Translations under genes and position numbers: made by a program
The notes under the pieces: generated by a model
Seen by the model: the letters and a program-made list of their open reading frames with translations, nothing else
Databases searched by the model: none
Told to the model about the DNA's origin: nothing
Assembly: GCA_020442235.1 (NCBI GenBank)
Contig: JAGRKQ010000064.1
Span: forward strand, 1 to 15,057
Source: Hyphomicrobiaceae bacterium
Lineage (GTDB): Bacteria; Pseudomonadota; Alphaproteobacteria; Rhizobiales; MH13
Direction of reading: 5' to 3'
DNA length: 15,057 nt
Shown: piece after piece, positions 6,794 to 13,750 of the stretch
Position numbering within the stretch: the first letter of the stretch is position 1
How the letters are laid out: the number at the start of each line of letters is the position of its first letter

Positions 6794-8239
6794 TCAGAAG
6801 CGCTGGACGATGCAATCGCCGCCGAGACTGCGCAGCCGCTCACAGCGCTGGTTGGCTGTCTCGCGCGTCATCGGGCCGATGCGCAGGCGGTAATAGATGC
6901 CGCGCTCGGCGAGATCGACGCGGCGGATGTCGGGCGTTTCCCCCGAAAGTTCACCAGAGAAACGGCGCTGAAGGTTGGCGAAGGTGTCGCGCGCCTGCTC
7001 TTCGGACCGCAAGCTGGCAAGCTGCACGACGAAGCCGCCCCCTTGCGTCGCCGCCACCTGGGGCGCCGGCGCGGGCGTTGCCGCCGGCTGCGGTGCAAGG
7101 TTCTGCGGTGCTGCAACCGGTGCAGGGGCCGCTGCCACCGGACGAGCGGGTGCCGGTGCTGCCGGTGCGGGTGCGGGCGTCACCGCTGCGGCGGGCGCGG
7201 TCGCCGCGGGAACCACCGGAGCCGGTGCAGGCGTCGGCGCGGGTTCGGGCGCCGGCGGCGCGGATGCGACAGTCACCGGCGTTTCCGGTGCGGGCGGCAG
7301 GGGCTGGACCGGGGCCGGCGTCGGCGCAGCAGCGGCCGTTTCCGGTTCTGCGGTCACTTCCACGACGGTGCCGTCGGGCCGCACGGTGACGGTGCGCACC
7401 TGACGCGGAGACGGCGGAGCAACGGGGCGCGCGCCGGCAACGGGCGTTGTGGGCGCAGCCGGTTCGCTGGCAGCAGGCGCGGTGTTGGCGGCCGGCGTTG
7501 TCGCGGGCGTTGCGACGGGCGCACCCGGTCCGGGCAGCACGACGCGCGGCGTTCCAGTTTCCTGCGCCCCGCCCTGCCCTTCGAGGCGGTCATAGACGGC
7601 CTGGCCGGGGCGCGGCTCGCCGGTCTCGAGAGTTTCTGCGGCAACACGCACCGGCTCTTGCGGTGCCCGCACGATGCGCGGCGCGCCGGTCGTTTCCGTT
7701 CCGGAAAACAGCCCGGTGAGGACCACGGCGCCAATGCCGAGAACGACGAGGCCGAGAACGACCGCAACGATCTTCAGACCGCGTCTTGGCGCGGGAGCGT
7801 CTTCCGGATCGGGATCATGCTCAGGCAACACGCCTTCTTCGCCAAGATGGCGCGGATCGTCGTCTTCAAGGGCTGCCCGGCCGGCCAGTTCATCGAGATC
7901 CACCGGCGCGGGATCGCTTCCAGAATCAAAATCGGGTTCGATCCGGGTCCGCACGGGCTCGGCAGGCCGGGAGACCGGCGCTGCTGCGGCAACGGGCGCC
8001 GGTTCGTTCTCGTCGAGATCCATGCCGAGATCGTCGAGCGCCGGCAGATCGGCGTTGATTTCCTGAAACAGCGCGTCCTCAAGGTCGATGTTGAGATCGC
8101 TGCCGATGTCGCTGTTGAGGTCGCGGGTTTCGCCCGAGACGATGCGGGCGAGTTCGACGAGCGGGTCTTCGCGTTCGCCGCTCGCGCCAAACTGTCCGCG
8201 ATCCTGGCCCGTATAGGCGTCTTTGCGCTGCGCTGTCAT
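6794..8239 (-). CDS. SPOR-domain inner-membrane protein (peptidoglycan-binding, probable division-associated)
   Basis: A 481-residue bitopic membrane protein. Order of parts: an acidic cytoplasmic N-terminus (1-150) with DPLVELARIVSGE at 25-37; one transmembrane helix at about 155-178 preceded by Pro-Arg-Arg; a long Pro/Ala-rich periplasmic linker (about 181-399); and a C-terminal SPOR domain (400-481) with FVVQLASLRS, YYRLRIGPM and two cysteines (466, 476). SPOR domains bind denuded glycan strands at division septa, as in FtsN, DamX and DedD. The topology is the same, but no FtsN-specific motif is visible, so I do not assign that name. Inside the linker the segment VRTVTVRPDGTVVEV (281-295) is not low-complexity and may be a functional island. 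It follows argS by 56 bases and precedes nagZ. GGGGAG sits 9 bases before the ATG. Confidence 0.9.
   Translation of the reverse strand: MTAQRKDAYTGQDRGQFGASGEREDPLVELARIVSGETRDLNSDIGSDLNIDLEDALFQEINADLPALDDLGMDLDENEPAPVAAAAPVSRPAEPVRTRIEPDFDSGSDPAPVDLDELAGRAALEDDDPRHLGEEGVLPEHDPDPEDAPAPRRGLKIVAVVLGLVVLGIGAVVLTGLFSGTETTGAPRIVRAPQEPVRVAAETLETGEPRPGQAVYDRLEGQGGAQETGTPRVVLPGPGAPVATPATTPAANTAPAASEPAAPTTPVAGARPVAPPSPRQVRTVTVRPDGTVVEVTAEPETAAAAPTPAPVQPLPPAPETPVTVASAPPAPEPAPTPAPAPVVPAATAPAAAVTPAPAPAAPAPARPVAAAPAPVAAPQNLAPQPAATPAPAPQVAATQGGGFVVQLASLRSEEQARDTFANLQRRFSGELSGETPDIRRVDLAERGIYYRLRIGPMTRETANQRCERLRSLGGDCIVQRF
7043..7534 (-). repeat. Low-complexity Ala/Pro-coding stretch in the SPOR protein
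   Basis: This stretch encodes residues about 236-399 of the SPOR protein and is dominated by GCN and CCN codons in irregular short units such as APAPAPV and PAPAPAA. It is a periplasmic spacer, probably disordered or polyproline-like, long enough to reach the peptidoglycan. Units are imperfect, so I see no exact tandem repeat. It is a likely site of length variation between strains. Confidence 0.75.
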
Positions 8240-8253
8240 TTCTCGCTGCTCCC

Positions 8254-8293
8254 CGCCGGCCGGCGTGAGGCAGCCTGTGAGCCTGCCTCGCGC
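8254..8293 (-). promoter_or_regulatory. Palindrome and long stem-loop between argS and the SPOR gene
   Basis: The 56-base gap holds an 11-bp stem (8263-8273 with 8283-8293; one G-T wobble, 9-base loop) that begins 2 bases after the argS stop. It partly overlaps a perfect 12-base palindrome, CGCCGGCCGGCG (8254-8265). Both lie upstream of the SPOR-gene ribosome binding site. There is no U-run, so classic intrinsic termination is unlikely. A processing, stabilising or Rho-related role is possible. Confidence 0.45.
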
Positions 8294-8295
8294 GC

Positions 8296-10050
8296 CTAGC
8301 GCATTTCCTCGGGTGCCGAGACACCCAGAACGCCAAGCCCTGCCGCCAGAACGGATTTCACCGCCCGCACGAGGCCCAGCCTTGCTGCCGTCAACCCTCT
8401 GTCATCATGCTTAATAAAGCGTAATTCCGGCAAATCCTTGCCTCGGTTCCACTGGGCGTGAAGCGTGCTGGCAAGCTCGTGAAGGTAAAAGGCGATCCGA
8501 TGCGGCTCATGCGCCTCGGCAGCCGCATCGACGAGCCGCGGCCACTCGGCCAGCTTGCGGAGCAGCGCCGCCTCGCCCTCATCGGCCAGAAGCGTTCCGG
8601 CGCCGGCTGACAGCGGTTCGGCCAGAATTTCCTGGCCCATTTCCGCGCCCGCATTCCTCAGGATCGAGGCGCAGCGGGCATGACCATACTGCACGTAGAA
8701 GACGGCGTTGTCCTTGGACTGTTCGGTCACCTTGGCAAAATCGAAATCGAGCGAGGCATCGTTCTTGCGGAAGATCATCATGAAGCGCACCGCATCGACG
8801 CCGACCTCGTCGACGACATCGCGCAGGGTGACGAAATTGCCCGAGCGCTTGCCCATGCGCACCGGTTCGCCCTTGTTGAGCAGCTTCACAAGCTGGCAAA
8901 GCTTGACGTCAAGCACGGCCGAACCGTTGCTGACGGCTTCCACAGCGGCGCTCATGCGTTTCACATAGCCGCCATGATCGGCGCCCCAGACGTCGATCAG
9001 GGTGCCAAAGCCGCGCGCCACCTTGTCGGCGTGATAGGCGATGTCGGACGCAAAATAGGTGTAGCTGCCGTCCGATTTCATCAGCGGCCGGTCGACGTCG
9101 TCGCCATAATCGGTGGCGCGGAAAAGGGTCTGCTCGCGGTCTTCCCAGTCCTCGGGAAGCTGGCCCTTGGGCGGCGGCAGGGTGCCCTCATAGATGAGGC
9201 CGCGCTGGCGCAGTTCGGCAATCATGGCGCCGACGCGGTCGGTCTCGCCGTTCTGAAGGCTCTTTTCGGAAAAGAAGACATCGTGGACGACATTGAGTGC
9301 GGCCAGATCCTCGCGGATCATCGCCATCATCCTGTCGATGGCGGTCTGGCGCACCAGGGGCAGCCACTCGGCCTCATCCTTTTCCAGAAGCGCGGCCCCG
9401 TGCGCGGCCTTCAGCGCTTCACCAACGGGCTTCAGATAGTCGCCGGGATAAAAGCCTTCCGGGATCGCGCCGATGTCCTCGCCAAGCGCCTCGCGGTAGC
9501 GCAGGAAGGCGGACCGGGCGAGCACGTCGACCTGCGCGCCGGCATCGTTGATGTAATATTCGCGCGTCACGTCGAAGCCGGCATAGGCGAGCAGGCTGGC
9601 GAGCGCATCGCCAACGACCGCGCCGCGGCAATGGCCGACATGCATCGGACCGGTCGGATTGGCCGAGACATATTCGACATTGACCCTGCCGGGTTTTTCA
9701 GCGCCGCGACCATAGGCATCGGGTGCGGCCAGAATGGCGGCAAGGACGCGGCCATAAACCTCTGCATCGAGACGCAGGTTGATGAACCCCGGCCCGGCGA
9801 TCTCAGCGCTGGCCACACCCGGCACGGCCTTCAGCGCGGCAACGATCTCTTCGGCCAGATCGCGCGGCTTGCGGCCGAGCGGCTTGGCCAGCACCATCGC
9901 GGCATTGGTCGCCAGATCGCCGTGGCTGGCATCGCGCGGCGGCTCGACCGTGACGCGCGACAGATCGAGCGGGCCTTCGGCGGTCCGGTCCAGCCCCTGT
10001 TCGCCGAGAACGGCCTTCAGGGCATCGGAATAATGGGCAAAGAGGTGCAT
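8296..10050 (-). CDS. argS: Arginine--tRNA ligase
   Basis: A 584-residue class I synthetase that charges tRNA-Arg in the cytoplasm. The N-terminal Add-1 domain (about 1-105) is followed by the Rossmann catalytic core with the HIGH-type motif HVGH (137-140) inside [15 protein letters not shown]. The second class I signature is the degenerate MGKRSGNF (399-406) rather than KMSKS, which is normal for many ArgRS. The C-terminal DALR-type helical domain (about 455-584) reads the anticodon. I start at the ATG at 10048-10050 ([14 protein letters not shown]) because GAAGG lies about 8 bases upstream. A longer frame begins at a TTG near 10110, inside dgt, and lacks support. It follows dgt by 34 bases and precedes the SPOR gene, a common alphaproteobacterial order. 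Confidence 0.97.
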   Translation of the reverse strand: MHLFAHYSDALKAVLGEQGLDRTAEGPLDLSRVTVEPPRDASHGDLATNAAMVLAKPLGRKPRDLAEEIVAALKAVPGVASAEIAGPGFINLRLDAEVYGRVLAAILAAPDAYGRGAEKPGRVNVEYVSANPTGPMHVGHCRGAVVGDALASLLAYAGFDVTREYYINDAGAQVDVLARSAFLRYREALGEDIGAIPEGFYPGDYLKPVGEALKAAHGAALLEKDEAEWLPLVRQTAIDRMMAMIREDLAALNVVHDVFFSEKSLQNGETDRVGAMIAELRQRGLIYEGTLPPPKGQLPEDWEDREQTLFRATDYGDDVDRPLMKSDGSYTYFASDIAYHADKVARGFGTLIDVWGADHGGYVKRMSAAVEAVSNGSAVLDVKLCQLVKLLNKGEPVRMGKRSGNFVTLRDVVDEVGVDAVRFMMIFRKNDASLDFDFAKVTEQSKDNAVFYVQYGHARCASILRNAGAEMGQEILAEPLSAGAGTLLADEGEAALLRKLAEWPRLVDAAAEAHEPHRIAFYLHELASTLHAQWNRGKDLPELRFIKHDDRGLTAARLGLVRAVKSVLAAGLGVLGVSAPEEMR

Positions 10051-10084
10051 CGCAAAGCCTTCGGATGAGACGTCAGCGCGGGGG

Positions 10085-11332
10085 CTAACGCAAGCTCGGG
10101 CTGTCGTCAAACAGCCGTCGATGTTCGATCAGCGCATAGCGGTCCGTCATGCCGGCAATGTAGTCGCAGACGCGCCGGGCAAGGCGCTGCGGGTCGTCGT
10201 GCGAAACGCCCTTCTGCCAGACTTCCGGCATCTCCTGCGGCCGCTGCATGTAAAGCGCGAAGAGGTCGGTGACGACGCGGGCGGCCTCGGTGCGGATCTT
10301 CACCACGCGCGGATGGCGATAGAGCGCAGGGAAGAGGTAGCCCTTGATCTGGCGGTCGGTCTCGGCCATTTCCGCGGAGAAGGCAATGAGCGGCCGGCTG
10401 GCCTGCGCTACATCGTTCAGCGACTGCGGCCGGACCGCATCGAGGCGCCGGGTCGCCTCGGCCAGCACATCCTCGACCATCGCCGTGATCAGCCGGCGGA
10501 CGAGTTCGGCAATCCGCCGGTCGGGATCGAGACCGGGATGGATGCGGTCGATCTCCTCGATCTGCCGCTTCAGGAACGGCACGGCCTCCAGCAAGGGCGG
10601 CAGGGCGATGTGACCGGCCCGCAAGCCGTCGTCGATGTCATGGGCGTTATAGGCAATGTCGTCGGAAATCGCGGCGGCCTGCGCTTCAAGGCCCGGCTGG
10701 GTGGACAGATCCAGCGCCGACAGGCCGGCAAAATCGAGAAAGGCATGCGGCAGGCCGCGTCCTTCATACCGCCCGGTCGGCACGCCTTGCGCGTCGGTCA
10801 GCGGGCCATTGTGCTTGACCAGCCCGTCGAGTGCCTCCAGCGACAGGTTGAGCCCGTCGAAGGCGGCGTAGCGGTGTTCCAGCCTGGTGACGATGCGCAG
10901 CGTCTGGGCGTTGTGATCGAAGCCGCCATAGGGCTCCATCACCGCGTGCAGCGCATCCTCTCCGGTATGCCCATAGGGCGTGTGGCCGAGATCATGGGCG
11001 AGCGCCAGCGCCTCGGTCAGATCCTCGTCGAGACGCAGGGCGCGGGCGATGGCGCGGGCGATCTGCGCCACCTCGATGGTGTGGGTGAGGCGCGAGCGGA
11101 AATGATCGCCTTCGTGATGGACGAAAACCTGCGTCTTGTGCGCCAGACGCCGGAAGGCGGTGGAATGGACGATGCGGTCGCGGTCGCGCTGAAAGGGGGT
11201 GCGGGTCGGGCTGGCCGGCTCGGGCTGGAGACGCCCGCGGCTCTCGGTCGCCCTGGTGGCGAAAGGCGCAAGCGCTTCCCGTCCGTAGCCGATCGCCCCG
11301 AATCTGTCTTCGCTGCCCACCGCGACACCCAT
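10085..11332 (-). CDS. dgt: dGTPase-like deoxynucleoside triphosphate triphosphohydrolase (HD superfamily)
   Basis: A 415-residue HD-domain enzyme of the Dgt-like family, which hydrolyses dNTPs to deoxynucleosides and triphosphate and so helps balance dNTP pools. The nucleotide-binding segment [17 protein letters not shown] (47-63) is intact. The HD metal site is formed by His84 in [12 protein letters not shown], the His113-Asp114 pair in [19 protein letters not shown], and a downstream aspartate, probably in [16 protein letters not shown]. The open frame extends further upstream across the intergenic region and opposite erpA. I chose the ATG at 11330-11332 because homologous N-termini begin shortly before the [20 protein letters not shown] region and the sequence beyond is non-family. 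The AAGG upstream is 10 bases from the ATG, a little far. It heads the long minus-strand array and is divergent from erpA. Confidence 0.93.
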   Translation of the reverse strand: MGVAVGSEDRFGAIGYGREALAPFATRATESRGRLQPEPASPTRTPFQRDRDRIVHSTAFRRLAHKTQVFVHHEGDHFRSRLTHTIEVAQIARAIARALRLDEDLTEALALAHDLGHTPYGHTGEDALHAVMEPYGGFDHNAQTLRIVTRLEHRYAAFDGLNLSLEALDGLVKHNGPLTDAQGVPTGRYEGRGLPHAFLDFAGLSALDLSTQPGLEAQAAAISDDIAYNAHDIDDGLRAGHIALPPLLEAVPFLKRQIEEIDRIHPGLDPDRRIAELVRRLITAMVEDVLAEATRRLDAVRPQSLNDVAQASRPLIAFSAEMAETDRQIKGYLFPALYRHPRVVKIRTEAARVVTDLFALYMQRPQEMPEVWQKGVSHDDPQRLARRVCDYIAGMTDRYALIEHRRLFDDSPSLR

Positions 11333-11450
11333 CTTGTTATCGCCTTGCCCCGCCCCCGGTTGATCGGCGGGACCGCGCGGCTTACCTCTTAATGCGAAAT
11401 GCGTCCCGCCGTCACCGGCAGGCGCGCCCAAACATGCATGGATCATCGCC
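11333..11450. promoter_or_regulatory. Divergent dgt / erpA control region with a 9-bp inverted repeat
   Basis: This 118-base gap must hold the starts of transcription for both dgt (minus) and erpA (plus). It has a perfect inverted repeat, CGGCGGGAC at 11365-11373 and GTCCCGCCG at 11403-11411, separated by 29 bases that include the AT-richest part (11381-11400). The AT-rich part offers a weak -10-like CTTAAT at 11388-11393 on the plus strand, with no convincing -35. Small palindromes GGCGCGCC (11421-11428) and CATGCATG (11433-11440) follow. The repeat could be an operator pair or, when transcribed, a 5' leader hairpin. No known iron-regulator box (for example TGA-N9-TCA) was found. Confidence 0.5.
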
Positions 11451-11777
11451 ATGACCGAGATTTCCCTCAGCGCCAATGCGGCGCGGCGCATCGCCGAGAT
11501 CGTCGCCAACGAACCCGAAGGCACGATGCTGCGCGTGGCCGTCGAAGGCGGCGGCTGCTCCGGCTTCCAGTATCGCTACGACCTGACGCAGGAGCGCGAG
11601 AGCGACGACCTCGTCATCGAGCGCGACGGCGCGACCGTGCTCATCGATCCGGTTTCCCAGCCGCTGCTCGACGGCAGCGAGATCGATTTCGAGGTCTCGC
11701 TGATGGGCGCCAGCTTCCAGATCAAGAATCCCAACGCCACCTCCTCCTGCGGCTGCGGCACGAGTTTTTCGCTGTGA
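11451..11777 (+). CDS. erpA: A-type iron-sulfur carrier, ErpA/IscA family
   Basis: A 108-residue HesB/IscA-like protein that accepts Fe-S clusters from the assembly machinery and delivers them to apo-enzymes. The three conserved cysteines are all present: Cys36 in GGGCSGFQY, and Cys100 and Cys102 in the C-terminal [11 protein letters not shown]. The length matches the family (E. coli ErpA 114). The ending [15 protein letters not shown] and the single-copy, non-isc/suf setting favour ErpA over IscA or SufA, but motif reading cannot fully separate these paralogues. The ribosome binding site is weak (GGA about 11 bases upstream). It overlaps xthA by 4 bases. Confidence 0.9.
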   Translation: MTEISLSANAARRIAEIVANEPEGTMLRVAVEGGGCSGFQYRYDLTQERESDDLVIERDGATVLIDPVSQPLLDGSEIDFEVSLMGASFQIKNPNATSSCGCGTSFSL

Positions 11778-12574
11778 GCGCAACGCTGGAGATCGCCACC
11801 TTCAACATCAATGGCGTCAAGGCCCGTCTTGAGGCGGCCTGCGACTGGCTGAAGGAAGCCGCCCCCGACATCGCCTGTTTTCAGGAGATCAAGTCAGTGG
11901 ACGAGGCCTTTCCGCGCGAGCCCTTCGAGGCGCTCGGCTATCACGTGGAAACCCATGGCCAGAAAGGCTTCAACGGCGTCGCCCTATTGTCGAAAATGCC
12001 GCCCGAGGACGTCCGCCGCCGCCTTCCCGGCGATGAGGCCGACGAACAGGCCCGCTACATCGAGGCGGTCTATTCGGTTCCCTCCGGCGTCTTCCGCGTC
12101 GCCTCGCTTTACCTGCCGAACGGCAACCCGCTCGGCACGGAAAAATTCCCTTACAAGCTTGCCTGGCTCGACCGGCTGGAAGCCCATGCCGCCGATCTGA
12201 TGGCGCTGGAAGAGCCGCTCGTTCTGGCTGGCGACTACAACATCATCCCCGAACCGCGCGATGCGAAGCGGCCCGAGGCCTGGACGCAGGATGCGCTGTT
12301 TCAGCCCGAAAGCCGCGCCGCCTTCCGGCGGCTGGAGGCGCTCGGCCTGACCGATGCCCTGCGCAGCGTCACCGATGCCGAGGGGCTCTATTCCTTCTGG
12401 GATTATCAGGCCGGCGCCTTCCAGAAGGACAACGGCATCCGCATCGACCATCTGATGCTGTCGCCGGAAGCGGCCGACCGGCTGCAGACCGTGCGCATCG
12501 ACAAGCATGTGCGCGGGCGGGAAAAACCCTCCGACCATGTGCCGGTGGTGGGCGTTTTTTCGCTCGAATCGTAA
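11774..12574 (+). CDS. xthA: Exodeoxyribonuclease III
   Basis: A 266-residue EEP-superfamily nuclease (E. coli XthA 268) acting at abasic sites and 3' blocked ends in base-excision repair. Catalytic and metal residues are visible: Asn11 in FNINGVKAR, Glu38 in CFQEIKS, Tyr113-Asn116 in YLPNGNP, Asp154-Asn156 in GDYNI, Asp225 in RIDHLMLS, and the Asp254-His255 pair in SDHVPV. I start at the GTG at 11774, whose GTGA overlaps the erpA stop by 4 bases, giving the usual N-terminus ([18 protein letters not shown]). The open frame continues upstream through erpA in another frame, which is a shadow. No separate Shine-Dalgarno is obvious, so translation is probably coupled to erpA. Confidence 0.95.
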   Translation: MSATLEIATFNINGVKARLEAACDWLKEAAPDIACFQEIKSVDEAFPREPFEALGYHVETHGQKGFNGVALLSKMPPEDVRRRLPGDEADEQARYIEAVYSVPSGVFRVASLYLPNGNPLGTEKFPYKLAWLDRLEAHAADLMALEEPLVLAGDYNIIPEPRDAKRPEAWTQDALFQPESRAAFRRLEALGLTDALRSVTDAEGLYSFWDYQAGAFQKDNGIRIDHLMLSPEAADRLQTVRIDKHVRGREKPSDHVPVVGVFSLES

Positions 12575-12578
12575 CACT

Positions 12579-12606
12579 TTGGAACGGCCGGGAAGCGTGC
12601 TATCCT
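12579..12606 (+). promoter_or_regulatory. Promoter candidate for the small secreted protein, giving a leaderless mRNA
   Basis: TTGGAA (12579-12584) is followed after 16 bases by TATCCT (12601-12606). A start 7 bases after the -10 falls on 12613, exactly the A of the ATG. No Shine-Dalgarno is seen before that ATG, which fits leaderless translation. A GANTC site (GAATC, 12566-12570), the target of alphaproteobacterial CcrM methylase, lies 9 bases upstream of the -35. Confidence 0.4.
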
Positions 12607-12612
12607 TCGTGG

Positions 12613-12939
12613 ATGCGATGGCTGCCTGTCCTTGCGCTGATCCTGATGATGCCGCTCCCTGCGGTGGCGGATGGCGCGCCGAATGTGCCCTGCCGCTGTC
12701 GCTTCTTCGGCACCTATTTCGAGCTGGGGCAGACCGTTTGCATGCGCACGCCCGATGGGCCGCGTCTCGCCCGCTGCTCGATGATGCTCAACAACACCAG
12801 TTGGGACATCAGCCGCGAATCCTGCCCGCAGGCGCGCATGACGCCGCTTCCGGCCGTGCCGGCCTATCGACTGGCGGATTTCGGCAAGAGTGACGCGGTG
12901 CCGCTCAGCGCAGCGGCGGCAGTTCCAGACGCGCGGTGA
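12613..12939 (+). CDS. Small secreted cysteine-containing protein of unknown function
   Basis: A 108-residue protein with a signal peptide: MRW, a hydrophobic core at 4-16, and an A-V-A cleavage site at about 17-19. The mature part (about 88 residues) has cysteines at 27, 29, 43, 55 and 71 in a run PCRCRFFG, TVCMRTPDGPRLARCSMMLN, NTSWDISRESCP. I recall similar short periplasmic or secreted proteins with an LARC...LNNTSW core in rhizobia, but no function is known to me and I assign none. An odd cysteine number suggests two disulfides plus one free cysteine, or a metal or lipid role. There is no lipobox. The first upstream in-frame codons contain no alternative start. The last 11 codons lie opposite the 3' end of the ExoR-like gene (35-base convergent overlap), so the C-terminus may be lineage-specific. 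Confidence 0.75.
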   Translation: MRWLPVLALILMMPLPAVADGAPNVPCRCRFFGTYFELGQTVCMRTPDGPRLARCSMMLNNTSWDISRESCPQARMTPLPAVPAYRLADFGKSDAVPLSAAAAVPDAR

Positions 12940-13750
12940 GCGCGGTGCCTTCCGGGCTTGCCAGCCATTCCTCAGCCATCTGCAGAGCGCGGGCGCGTTC
13001 GTCGACGGTTCCGAGCGCGAAATAGCGTTCGTGCAGCGACAGGGCCCGGTCGCGCAGCGCGCCGTCGAGCGCGATGGAGCGCGCGACCGTCAGCCACATC
13101 AGGCCGGCGGAGCGATGGGCGCGCAGTGGCGCCTCGCCGAGGAAGAGCACTTCGCCGAGAAGGAGCTGGGCCGGCACCTGGCCCTTGCGGGCGGCCAGCG
13201 TCAGCCAGCGGGCCGCCTGACGCACATCGCGCTCGCCGCCCTCGCCCTGAAGATACATCCGTCCGAGATGGAACTGGGCGTCGGCATCGCCGAAATAGGA
13301 CGCGGCGTAGCGATAAAGCTCGCGCGCGCGCTCCGGGTCGGGCGACAGGCGCTGGTTGATGCCGGAGGCATAATAGGAGCCGAGCGCAACGAAGGCGTTG
13401 GCGACGAAACGCGCCTGCGCGGTGCCGGGCCGGTCCTCGGCATGGGCATCGGCGATGGCGGAGAAATAATCGAAGGCGCGGCCGTCGTCTTCCGGCACGC
13501 CGTCACCGGTCGCATACATCTGACCGAGCTTCCACAGCGCGATGGAATGCCCGCCCTCGGCAGCCGCTTCCAGGGCGCTGCGCGCGGTGTCGCGATCGCC
13601 GGCAAAATAGGCCGTGGCGCCGGCGCGGAACGCGGCCACCGGGTCGGCCGTCCACGCCCGCACGGCATCATCGGCCTGCGCCGGCGCCGCGAAGGCACCA
13701 GCCAGAGCCAGGACAGCAGAAAGGACCGTCTTATATGTCAGCATAGACAT
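12905..13750 (-). CDS. exoR: ExoR-like periplasmic Sel1-repeat regulator
   Basis: A 281-residue secreted Sel1-repeat protein that resembles ExoR, the periplasmic repressor of the ExoS/ChvI two-component system controlling exopolysaccharide, motility and acid response in rhizobia (S. meliloti ExoR about 268 residues). A signal peptide occupies 1-26 (hydrophobic core 9-22, cleavage AQA|DD). The mature part opens [17 protein letters not shown], then Sel1-type units at about 67-102 ([19 protein letters not shown]), 114-150, 153-190 ([17 protein letters not shown]) and 191-225. The spacing of these units and [16 protein letters not shown] match my memory of ExoR, but Sel1 proteins are a large family, so the name is likely rather than certain. 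The ATG at 13748-13750 lies inside ilvD (20-base overlap) with GGAG 4 bases before it. A second ATG at 13742-13744 is possible. Confidence 0.7.
   Translation of the reverse strand: MSMLTYKTVLSAVLALAGAFAAPAQADDAVRAWTADPVAAFRAGATAYFAGDRDTARSALEAAAEGGHSIALWKLGQMYATGDGVPEDDGRAFDYFSAIADAHAEDRPGTAQARFVANAFVALGSYYASGINQRLSPDPERARELYRYAASYFGDADAQFHLGRMYLQGEGGERDVRQAARWLTLAARKGQVPAQLLLGEVLFLGEAPLRAHRSAGLMWLTVARSIALDGALRDRALSLHERYFALGTVDERARALQMAEEWLASPEGTALTARLELPPLR

Noticed and set aside
7043..7534. The Ala/Pro-coding stretch as a CRISPR or tandem-repeat locus
   Set aside because: Units are irregular with no constant spacer length, and the reading frame encodes a single continuous protein linker.
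1373..8293. The intercistronic hairpins as intrinsic terminators
   Set aside because: None is followed by a U-run in the transcribed direction, and the genes downstream are clearly part of the same tightly packed array.
10051..10110. A longer N-terminus for argS starting near 10110
   Set aside because: It begins with TTG inside dgt, adds 20 non-family residues, and has a worse ribosome binding site than the ATG at 10050.
11333..11450. A RirA-type (TGA-N9-TCA) or other named iron operator in front of erpA
   Set aside because: I searched by eye for the pattern and found no match. Only the GC inverted repeat stands out.
11333..11524. A dgt start at 11524 giving 479 residues
   Set aside because: The extension runs antisense to erpA and across the divergent promoter gap, and does not resemble Dgt N-termini.
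11399..11773. An N-terminal extension of XthA through erpA
   Set aside because: It is the shadow frame of erpA. The GTG at 11774 gives the family's normal length and an overlap of 4 bases with the erpA stop.
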